Shown here piece by piece: positions 36,517 to 43,806 of a DNA stretch of 50,144 bases. The DNA lies in contig CAILAY010000167.1 in the NCBI GenBank assembly GCA_903832285.1, positions 1 to 50,144 on the forward strand, read 5' to 3'. The DNA is from an uncultured beta proteobacterium (lineage in GTDB: Bacteria > Pseudomonadota > Gammaproteobacteria > Burkholderiales > Burkholderiaceae_C). The notes beneath the pieces were generated by a model. That model made no database searches and was not told the DNA's origin. It saw nothing but the letters and a program-made list of their open reading frames with translations. Numbering within the stretch: the first letter of the stretch is position 1; every line of letters starts with the position of its first letter. The position numbers and the translations under genes were made by a program.

Positions 36517-37386
36517 ATGCGAACCGCTGTCATCGACCGTGAATTGGACACCGCCCGCCATCAGGGCGCGGTGCGTGACATCATCATTCCGCCCTGTCCG
36601 GAGTTGCTGAACGAGCTGCGCGCCCAGGTGCATCTGGTCGACCCTGAGCCAGGTGAAATCGCGCGCATTGCCAGTGGTGATGTGGCCATGGCTGCCGCCC
36701 TGATGCGCTGGGTGAACAGTCCGCTTTACAGCCGGGCGCGACCGGCGCAAACCGTGGCGCAGGCCATAGCCATGCTGGGGGTGCGTCCCGCGATGCAGCT
36801 GCTGACCGGATTTCTGACAAGACACAGCATCCAGGTTAATTCGCCCTTGCTGGAGCACTTCTGGGAATCAAGCACACGACGCGCCATGGCCACCGCGCAT
36901 ATCGCGCGCCAACTCTATTCCGTGGACGTCGATCTGGCGCACAGCTTCGGACTTTTTTGCCATGTCGGTTTGCCAATCATGATGCAGGGTGTGCGTGGCT
37001 ACTCGGGAACCTTGACCGAAGCGATGGCGCGACAGGATCGCAGTTTCACTGAAACCGAGAACCTTGCACACCGCACTGACCATGCGGTGGTGGGCGCGAT
37101 TGTGGCGCGAACCTGGCGCTTCCCCGCCGTCCTGACCCATGCCGTGCGACTGCACCACGATTTCACGGTGCTGGGCGACAAGAGTGTCACGACGGACGTG
37201 CGTACCCTGGTGGCGGCCGGCCTGGTAGCCGATTATCTGGTGCAGGATTTCGAAGGGCTGGATGAACCCAAGGAGTGGCGGCTGTTCGGTTCGCAGTGTC
37301 TGACGCATTTGCAGGTGAAGGAGTCCGAATTGGCGCACTGGGCCGATGCTCTGGCGCCGGCCTTTGAAGCAGCGGCCGTCGCTTAG
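36517..37386 (+). CDS. HDOD domain protein
   Basis: Single-domain HDOD protein of 289 residues, related to HD phosphohydrolases but without a clear intact HD metal site; such proteins usually act as signalling scaffolds. The HDOD pattern is IIIPPCPELLNELRAQ, IASGDVAMAAALMRWVNSPLYSR, VAQAIAMLGVRPAMQLLTGF and HSFGLFCHVGLPIM. GAAGGA precedes the ATG by 7 bases. Its stop overlaps the stop of the convergent mltB gene. Confidence 0.87.
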   Translation: MRTAVIDRELDTARHQGAVRDIIIPPCPELLNELRAQVHLVDPEPGEIARIASGDVAMAAALMRWVNSPLYSRARPAQTVAQAIAMLGVRPAMQLLTGFLTRHSIQVNSPLLEHFWESSTRRAMATAHIARQLYSVDVDLAHSFGLFCHVGLPIMMQGVRGYSGTLTEAMARQDRSFTETENLAHRTDHAVVGAIVARTWRFPAVLTHAVRLHHDFTVLGDKSVTTDVRTLVAAGLVADYLVQDFEGLDEPKEWRLFGSQCLTHLQVKESELAHWADALAPAFEAAAVA

Positions 37387-38477
37387 GGCTGGCGTGCGGC
37401 CGCCACGGCATGCCCGAGATCGAGCACGGCCATGGCGTAGTAACTGCTCCAGTTGTAGCGTGTTATGGCATAGAAGTTCTCTGTCCCCGCCACATAAGTG
37501 GGTGCATTTCCCTCCAGCAGCGGGTCGCCGTTTTGCAGTTCGATCAGCGCCAGCGGACCCTTGTGCTGCAGCGCATCGCCCTCCAGCACGGCGCCTTTGG
37601 CCTGGAAGCTGGCAACGCTGAAGGTCGGCAGGATGTCGGGCGCAAGCAGGGCGTCCAGGTCCAGGGTGGCAGTGTCAAAGCGCACCGCGTAATAGGCAGG
37701 CATGCCGCTTTGCCAGTTGAAGATCCGGAAGTAATTGGCCACCGATCCGATCACATCGACTGCGCTGTTGACCAGATCTGTCTTGCCATCACCATCGAAA
37801 TCCACCGCGTATTTGAGCCAGCTCGAAGGCATGAATTGCGCCAGACCCATGGCGCCGTCATAGCTGCCCTTTTGTGTCGCTGGATCGGTACCCGCGTACC
37901 GGTTCAACAGCAGGAATTGCTCCAGTTCAGACTTGAAGTAGGCACCGCGTTCCTGCGCCCGCGGATGCGTTTTTGGGAAATCGAAAGCCAGCGTGGCGAG
38001 CGCATCGAGCACGCGGTAGGTGCCGGTCTGTTGGCCGTAAAAGGTTTCCACACCGATGACGCCGACGATGACTTCGGCCGGAACACCGTAATCCCGTTCG
38101 GCCCGTTCCAGCGCGTCGGCGTGTCGCTGCCAGAATTTGACGCCGGCCTGGATGCGCAGCGGTTCGATAAAGCGGTCGCGATAAGCGCGCCAGTTCTTCG
38201 CAACGCCGGGCGGGGGTGGCGCAATGAGCTTGACCACGGAGGGAATGTAATGCGCCCTTCCCACGACTTTGCGCACCCAGCGCCGATCCAGTCCGTGGCG
38301 CTGCGCCATGTCGGTTGTCTGCGCCATCACATCGGCGCGGTGCGCGTAGGCCGGGCCCACCGCGGGCGTGTGGCTCGTGTGCCCTGCTGTGGGAACACCG
38401 GCGCCTGCGCCGCAAGAACACAAGACGCAACCCAGGGCAAACAGCACGGCAGCGGACAGACGCGAAAGAAGATTCAT
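37383..38477 (-). CDS. mltB: Membrane-bound lytic murein transglycosylase B
   Basis: Peptidoglycan lytic transglycosylase of 364 residues that cuts glycan strands with formation of 1,6-anhydro ends. The catalytic Glu144 lies in VIGVETFYGQQTGTYR. The goose-lysozyme-like family segments MGLAQFMPSSWLKYAVDFDGDGKTDL and DVIGSVANYF follow, and the C-terminus has FYAITRYNWSSYYAMAVLDL. The N-terminus is a signal with possible lipobox Cys residues (GCVLCSCG). Its ATG overlaps the tgpA stop by four bases, linking it to the transglutaminase operon. Confidence 0.94.
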   Translation of the reverse strand: MNLLSRLSAAVLFALGCVLCSCGAGAGVPTAGHTSHTPAVGPAYAHRADVMAQTTDMAQRHGLDRRWVRKVVGRAHYIPSVVKLIAPPPPGVAKNWRAYRDRFIEPLRIQAGVKFWQRHADALERAERDYGVPAEVIVGVIGVETFYGQQTGTYRVLDALATLAFDFPKTHPRAQERGAYFKSELEQFLLLNRYAGTDPATQKGSYDGAMGLAQFMPSSWLKYAVDFDGDGKTDLVNSAVDVIGSVANYFRIFNWQSGMPAYYAVRFDTATLDLDALLAPDILPTFSVASFQAKGAVLEGDALQHKGPLALIELQNGDPLLEGNAPTYVAGTENFYAITRYNWSSYYAMAVLDLGHAVAAARQP

Positions 38478-40501
38478 GTGAAGGACCAGGAAAGTTGCCG
38501 GAATTCGCGGCGAAGTTGTGCCAGCGTGCGGCGCGCGTGCTGCGGATCGACACGGGCGTAGCGTTGCGCCTCAAGGCGCAGCAGCCAGGCGCGTTCTGCA
38601 GCGCTGGCTTGGGTGCCGTAGTGCTGTTGCAGCAACGCGGCCATGCGCCGCGGCGGCGCGTTCAGCGGCAGCACCAGACCGGCGCGCAGGGCGCGCGAGC
38701 GCGTGCGCTGCAGCAGCCGCAGCCAGGGGTCGCTTTGACGGCGCTCCCACAGCGTCCAGACAGCGCCGCTCAGGGCCACGGTCACCAGCAGCGCGGCCAG
38801 CACCAGCACCAGGTCTTCCCAACGCGGGGAAGAAAAGCCGATGTTCCTCAGCAGGTTGAGCTGGCGGCTTTGGCTGTAGTCCAGAACCCACTGGTTCCAA
38901 CTGTTGTTCATCGCCTCCCAGGTGGCGCGCAGCCGTGCCAGGGTGTCCGGGCTGACCGGTCCGAACACGCTGTTGAAGGCGCTGACAACCAGTCCCGCGG
39001 GTGCTTGCAGCCGCTGCGGTGAGCCGACGCGCGCGGGAGAAACTGCGCCGGTGGGATCGACGCGAACCCAACCCCGACCCTCGTACCAGACTTCGGTCCA
39101 GGCGTGGGCATCGCTTTGACGCAGTATCCAGTAGCCGTCCACGCGGTTGAGTTCTCCACCCTGATAGCCGGTAACGATGCGTGCCGGAATTCCCATGCCG
39201 CGCATGAGAATGACGAAGGCCGAGGCGATGTGCTCACAGAAACCTTCACGGCGGTCAAACCAGAATTCGTCGGCGCTGTCGCGGCCGTACACGCCCGGAT
39301 CGAGCGTGTAGCTGTAGCCGCCACTGGCAAGGCGTTGCAGCGCGGCGTCCACCAGCTTGGCCGTGTCGGCGTGTGTCAGAGTCGCTTCGCTGCGCATTTG
39401 CGTGGCCAGCGCCAGCGTGCGCGGGTTGAAGCCCGCAGGGAGTTCCAGGTCCAGGCTCATCTGCAGGCCCACCGTTTGATGCAGGGGACCGTGGCGGAAC
39501 TGGGTGTAGCTTTGCGCCTGGTAGCGCAATAGCTCGGTGATGGGTCGCTGCGTGAACCACTGCAGATTGGACGCCATGTGCACCTCATGACCTGGCACGA
39601 CGGGTGCCTGCACGGCAGCGTCCAGTACCAGCAGCCAGGGCCGCAGTGTGGGCTGGAGCGTGACTTCATACTTCAAGGGCGTGCCTTCAACCTCGAGATT
39701 CGCGCTTGGCAGCACACGCCCGGGATAGCGCGTCTGCGCCGAGTGCCAGGTGCGTCCGTCGAACACCGACAACACGGGCCCGCGGAAATAGAGTTCACGC
39801 TGTGGTGGCACAGCACCGTCAAAGCGCACGCGCAGCGCAATGCTGTCGTCCAGCGCGAGGTGCCCGATGCTGCCCACCTGCATCTGTGACGAGAGCCCGC
39901 TGCGGCCGCTCATGGCGTCGCCTGGCAAACCCCACAGCGGCCCCAGACGAGGGAACAGCAGAAACAGCACCAGCATGATGGGGGCACCCAGCAGAGCCAT
40001 CTTGCCCGCAGTTCTTGCGGCCAGCCAAAGGGGTGGTTTGCCCACTGGCATGTGGGCGTTCACCAGTGCCGTGAGCAAGCCCATGAGCCCGAGCAATATG
40101 GCGGCAGCCATGGGCAGCGACTGCGAATTGAAGAAGCTGGTGAGCATGGTGAAGAAGCCCAGAAAGAACACCACATAGGCGTCTCTCTTGGCGCGCAACT
40201 CCAGCGTCTTCAGCGCCAGCAGCACCACGATCAGGGTCACGCCCGCCTCGCGTCCGAACAAGCTGCGGTGCGTGGTCCAGGTCGCAGCCGCTGTCGCCAA
40301 CATCAATCCCACCAGCCAGACCTTGCCAGGCAAAGGCTGGTTGTGCCAGGCCAGTGTGCCGCGCCACAGCAGCACCCCGGCGGTGAGCACGCCGCACCAC
40401 CAGGGCAGGTAGTTCAACTGCGGCACCACCACCACCGCAATCACCACCAGCAGGAACAGGGTGTCGCGGCTGTCGCGGGGAAGGGTTGAGAGCTTATTCA
40501 T
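38474..40501 (-). CDS. tgpA: TgpA-like membrane transglutaminase protein
   Basis: Inner-membrane protein of 675 residues with a periplasmic transglutaminase-like domain. Several helices fill residues 14-190. The catalytic triad is Cys422 (EGFCEHIASAF), His466 (SDAHAWTEVWY) and Asp482 (WVRVDPTG). Another helix follows near 570-590, with an Arg-rich cytoplasmic DUF4129-like tail. Pseudomonas TgpA is essential and linked to cell-envelope work; the presence of mltB downstream supports an envelope role. It belongs to the leftward set moxR, DUF58, tgpA, mltB. Confidence 0.9.
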   Translation of the reverse strand: MNKLSTLPRDSRDTLFLLVVIAVVVVPQLNYLPWWCGVLTAGVLLWRGTLAWHNQPLPGKVWLVGLMLATAAATWTTHRSLFGREAGVTLIVVLLALKTLELRAKRDAYVVFFLGFFTMLTSFFNSQSLPMAAAILLGLMGLLTALVNAHMPVGKPPLWLAARTAGKMALLGAPIMLVLFLLFPRLGPLWGLPGDAMSGRSGLSSQMQVGSIGHLALDDSIALRVRFDGAVPPQRELYFRGPVLSVFDGRTWHSAQTRYPGRVLPSANLEVEGTPLKYEVTLQPTLRPWLLVLDAAVQAPVVPGHEVHMASNLQWFTQRPITELLRYQAQSYTQFRHGPLHQTVGLQMSLDLELPAGFNPRTLALATQMRSEATLTHADTAKLVDAALQRLASGGYSYTLDPGVYGRDSADEFWFDRREGFCEHIASAFVILMRGMGIPARIVTGYQGGELNRVDGYWILRQSDAHAWTEVWYEGRGWVRVDPTGAVSPARVGSPQRLQAPAGLVVSAFNSVFGPVSPDTLARLRATWEAMNNSWNQWVLDYSQSRQLNLLRNIGFSSPRWEDLVLVLAALLVTVALSGAVWTLWERRQSDPWLRLLQRTRSRALRAGLVLPLNAPPRRMAALLQQHYGTQASAAERAWLLRLEAQRYARVDPQHARRTLAQLRREFRQLSWSFT

Positions 40502-40709
40502 GTCGGGTCATGCGCCGACTTGCGCGCCTTTGCCGGGATGTCGTCCGGACGGTTGACGGTGCGCCGAGCATCGCAGTGTGCCCGCGCAGCGGGACGACGA
40601 ATCCGGCATGCCCCGCGGGCTACGCAAACAGATGGACACCAACTCGCCCGCCGGGGCTCAACCCCGGCCACCAAGCGCGTAGTTCGGCGCAAGGCCCGAA
40701 AACTCAACT
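40502..40709 (-). other. Structured intergenic spacer between DUF58 and tgpA
   Basis: This 208-base spacer in an otherwise close-packed operon contains no supported gene. It holds several GC-rich hairpins: CCCGC-GCA-GCGGG at 40581-40593, the palindrome CCCGCGGG at 40612-40619, and a 7-base-pair stem with GCCGGGG and CCCCGGC at 40650-40668. No T-runs follow. It may reduce read-through or set mRNA processing. Confidence 0.5.
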
Positions 40710-41741
40710 TCAACATAAAGCCAGCGCCTCCAGACATTCCCGTTTGTGTGCGTCTGCGCTGCCGGGAGCGACGACCTTTCCGGGCAGACGCAGGCCGTAG
40801 TCCAATCCCAGCCGGTCGGCCTGCAACACCCAGGCGCAAAGGCGGGAGAGTTTGTGCTCTGTGATCGACTGCTTTGCCAGCGCTTCACCGGCTGCATTGG
40901 AAGGCGCTGCGGCAGTGATGCCGGTGCGGTTGAAGTCGAGCCACAGTTCTTCGCCCTCTTGCGGCTCGCGTTCACGGCTGACCAAGTGGTCGGTGTGGGC
41001 GGCCTTTTTCCAAACGATCTGCTTGAGCGGGTCGCCGCGGCGATAGGCCCGAACGCCATCGTATTCGCCGCTGTCGCGCGCGTGCCTTAGAGCTGCTCCA
41101 CCCGAGCGAGCCTGACCCGGCGGCAGGGGAGGCGCGTGCGCTTCGGGTGCCGGATACACCAGCACGTTGGACGCGGGGCGCCACACGGTCCAGACGCGAA
41201 AGCTGCCCATGGGGAAACGGGTTTCGGCTGTGAGGGTGGGTACACGGTGCCAACCGCGCTGGAGCGGTTGCCACGCCACCTGGATCGTGCTGCTACCCTG
41301 CGCCGGAACGTCATTCCAGGCCCATTGATTCAGCCCCACGACGCTCAGGCCGATGCCGTGACGCACGCTGCTGCTCTGACTGGAAAGAACCACCTCCAGC
41401 ACCACGCTGGCGCGCGCAAACTGCGGCTGGGGCGGCAGCAGGTGAAGACCCAAACCGCGCAATGTGCCGTGACAGACATGCATGCCGACGACGGCGCTTC
41501 CGCCCAGCAGGAAGGTCAGCAGGTAACCCAGGTTGAGCTGGTAGTTGATGGCACCCACCAGCAGCAGCATCAGCGTCACGAACAGCATGAATCCGGCGCG
41601 CGTGGGCAGGATATAGACCGTGCGCTGTGTCAGCGTGATGCTGTCCGATGGCGCAAGGCGCGCTTCAAACCAGCGACGAAAACGGGCTCTCATGGGATCC
41701 AGCAGCTTGCCTGTCATCGGCGTGAAAGAACGGATTCTCAT
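40710..41741 (-). CDS. DUF58 domain protein
   Basis: Membrane protein of 343 residues with two helices at about residues 48-88 (LPTRAGFMLFVTLMLLLVGAI, LGYLLTFLLGGSAVVGM). A cytoplasmic DUF58/VWA-like region follows, with the hallmark EYDGVRAYRRGDPLKQIVWK (about residues 226-245). Members are encoded with MoxR ATPases and transglutaminase proteins and are thought to act with them as a folding or assembly system. Three in-frame Met codons lie in the first 17 residues, so the start is uncertain. moxR is 59 bases upstream. Confidence 0.9.
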   Translation of the reverse strand: MRIRSFTPMTGKLLDPMRARFRRWFEARLAPSDSITLTQRTVYILPTRAGFMLFVTLMLLLVGAINYQLNLGYLLTFLLGGSAVVGMHVCHGTLRGLGLHLLPPQPQFARASVVLEVVLSSQSSSVRHGIGLSVVGLNQWAWNDVPAQGSSTIQVAWQPLQRGWHRVPTLTAETRFPMGSFRVWTVWRPASNVLVYPAPEAHAPPLPPGQARSGGAALRHARDSGEYDGVRAYRRGDPLKQIVWKKAAHTDHLVSREREPQEGEELWLDFNRTGITAAAPSNAAGEALAKQSITEHKLSRLCAWVLQADRLGLDYGLRLPGKVVAPGSADAHKRECLEALALC

Positions 41742-41800
41742 GATTCGGGGCGCCTCGCAAACCAGGCTTCAAAATTGCAGGCGTGGGGCACCAGCTGGTC

Positions 41801-42721
41801 TCACGGAATTGCCACCGCTTCCATCATGGCCCGCACTTGTTCGACCGAGCCGCGCCCCGCCTCGCCTACCGGGATCAGGCGGTGCGCTATCGTCTGCGGC
41901 AGGATGGCTTGCACATCGTCCGGGGCGGTGTAGTCGCGCCCGCTCAGCAGCGCCTGTGCCTTGGCAGCGCGCAGCACGGCGATGCCTGCCCGCGGGCTCA
42001 GACCCTGGGCAAACCAGCGGCCATTTCGCGTGGCTGCCACGAGGTCCTGCACGTAGTCCAGCAGGGCAGGTGCCGCATGGATCTGCAGCACCTGCTGCTG
42101 CAGTTGGCGCAACTCACTCGCGGTGAGCAGGCTGGGCAGCGTCTCCACCAAGTCACGCCGGTCCCCGCCGCAGAGCAGTTCGCGCTCGGCCACGCGGTCC
42201 GGGTAACCCAGCGAGATGCGCATGTGAAAGCGGTCCAGCTGCGATTCCGGCAGCGCGTAGGTGCCGACCTGGTCGTGCGGGTTCTGCGTGGCGATGACGA
42301 AAAAGGGCGAGGGAAGAGGGCGGGTTTCGCCGTCGATCGTGACCTGCTTTTCTTCCATCGCTTCCAACAACGCGCTCTGTGTTTTCGGACTGGCTCGGTT
42401 GATCTCGTCAGCCAGCAGCACCTGTGCAAACAGGGGCCCGGGATGGAATACGAAAGCTTCGCGGCCGCGCTCATAGACGGATACCCCCGACAGGTCGCTG
42501 GGCATCAGATCGGCGGTGAACTGCACGCGCGAGAACTGCAGTCCCAGGGTCTTGGCCAGCGCATGTGCCAGAGTGGTCTTGCCCACGCCCGGCACGTCCT
42601 CGATCAGCAGGTGGCCGCCAGCGAGCAGACAGGCGACGCCATCCTGCACCTGCGGCGCCTTGCCCACGATCACCGTGTTAAGCTGATCGAGCATCGATTT
42701 GAGTTTGACATGTGCTTGCAT
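41801..42721 (-). CDS. MoxR-family AAA+ ATPase
   Basis: AAA+ ATPase of 306 residues. Walker A PGVGKTT is at 44-50, Walker B and the following motif are VLLADEINRASPKTQSALLEAM, sensor 1 is VIATQNPHDQVGTYALPESQLDRF, and the lid has GLSPRAGIAVLRAAKA. MoxR ATPases act as chaperones for VWA/DUF58 partners, here the next gene. The frame is open to 42946 but the ATG at 42721 starts the family sequence (MQAHVKLKSMLDQL). Divergent from the deacetylase gene with 33 bases between the starts. Confidence 0.92.
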   Translation of the reverse strand: MQAHVKLKSMLDQLNTVIVGKAPQVQDGVACLLAGGHLLIEDVPGVGKTTLAHALAKTLGLQFSRVQFTADLMPSDLSGVSVYERGREAFVFHPGPLFAQVLLADEINRASPKTQSALLEAMEEKQVTIDGETRPLPSPFFVIATQNPHDQVGTYALPESQLDRFHMRISLGYPDRVAERELLCGGDRRDLVETLPSLLTASELRQLQQQVLQIHAAPALLDYVQDLVAATRNGRWFAQGLSPRAGIAVLRAAKAQALLSGRDYTAPDDVQAILPQTIAHRLIPVGEAGRGSVEQVRAMMEAVAIP

Positions 42722-42754
42722 GGTTGAGACGTTACCCGAAAATTTCTTCCCAGG

Positions 42755-43714
42755 ATGAGGATCGTGAACAAGACCGGCTATTTCACCCACGGCGATTGCA
42801 GGAAACATGAAATGGGGCCGGGACACCCCGAGTGCCCGGAGCGGCTGGATGCGATCGAAGACCGGTTGCTGATCACCGGCCTGGGCGATGCGCTGGAGCG
42901 ACTGGAGGCACCCATCGCCTCGCTGGCAGATATCGAACTGGCGCACGCTCGAATGTATGTGGCCTCACTGCGCGGCTTGAGCGATCAGTTGGCAGACGAG
43001 GTTCAGGCAGGTGGCCCCGCCTATGCGCAGGTGGACCCCGACACCGCCATGAATGTGCACACCTGGAACGCTGCCCTGCGTGCTGCTGGCGCGGCGTTGG
43101 CAGCAACCGATGCTGTTATCGCGGGCGAGCTCGCGAATGCCTTTTGCGCGGTACGCCCGCCGGGGCATCACGCCTGTCGCGAAAAGGCGATGGGTTTTTG
43201 TTTTCTCAACAATGTCGCCATCGCCGCCAAATATGCGCTGGAGCGCCATGGTCTGCAGCGGGTCGCGATCGTGGACTTTGACGTGCACCACGGCAACGGC
43301 ACGGAAGACATCGTGGCCGGCGACGAGCGCATCCTGATGGTGAGTTTTTACCAGCATCCCCACTACCCGGAATGGACCTACTCCAGCGCCCCTAATCTCA
43401 TGAACCTGCCGGTGCCGGCTTACACCAAAGGCATGGACATCCGTGAATTGATCGAGGCCACCTGGTTTCCGCGACTGGAGGCACACCGACCCGAGATGAT
43501 CTTCATCAGCGCGGGCTTTGACGCGCACCGCGAGGACGACATGGGACGACTGGGGTTGGTGGAGCAGGACTACATCTGGATCACGAACCGCGTCAAGGAT
43601 GTGGCGTTGCGCCACGCCCAGGGGCGCATCGTCTCGTGCCTGGAAGGCGGCTACAACCTGAGTGCCCTCTCGCGCAGCGTGGCCGCCCATATCAGGGTTT
43701 TGGCCGACTTGTAA
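42755..43714 (+). CDS. Histone deacetylase/acetoin utilisation family protein
   Basis: Zinc amidohydrolase of the class II deacetylase type, 319 residues, likely acting on acetylated lysine or polyamines. Motifs in order: GHPECPERL (23-31), RPPGHH with His138-His139, the zinc ligands Asp176 and His178 in DFDVHHGNGTED, Asp256 in GFDAHREDD, and Tyr300 in EGGY, the transition-state residue. All catalytic positions are intact. An in-frame GTG at 42764 is an alternative start. It directly precedes a Pat-like acetyltransferase gene, an interesting pairing of removal and addition of acetyl groups. Confidence 0.92.
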   Translation: MRIVNKTGYFTHGDCRKHEMGPGHPECPERLDAIEDRLLITGLGDALERLEAPIASLADIELAHARMYVASLRGLSDQLADEVQAGGPAYAQVDPDTAMNVHTWNAALRAAGAALAATDAVIAGELANAFCAVRPPGHHACREKAMGFCFLNNVAIAAKYALERHGLQRVAIVDFDVHHGNGTEDIVAGDERILMVSFYQHPHYPEWTYSSAPNLMNLPVPAYTKGMDIRELIEATWFPRLEAHRPEMIFISAGFDAHREDDMGRLGLVEQDYIWITNRVKDVALRHAQGRIVSCLEGGYNLSALSRSVAAHIRVLADL

Positions 43715-43781
43715 GTCGGTGCGACCAGCCGAGGAAAATAGAGGCGTCGCCCGCAACTGCGAGACTCCAGGCGGTTAATAT

Positions 43782-43793
43782 AGGGTAAACCCT
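43782..43793. promoter_or_regulatory. AGGGT-AA-ACCCT palindrome before the Pat-like gene
   Basis: A perfect palindrome, AGGGTAAACCCT, lies 13 bases before the ATG at 43807 and next to an AT-rich TTAATATAG that may be the -10 region. The position suits an operator acting on the acetyltransferase gene. The regulator is unknown. Confidence 0.4.
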
Positions 43794-43806
43794 TGATTGC
43801 GATTTC

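Noticed and set aside
38474..42721. The transglutaminase-MoxR set as part of the Anbu system
   Set aside because: TgpA is the large membrane type normally paired with DUF58 and MoxR; Anbu-linked transglutaminase-like proteases are a different, soluble type.
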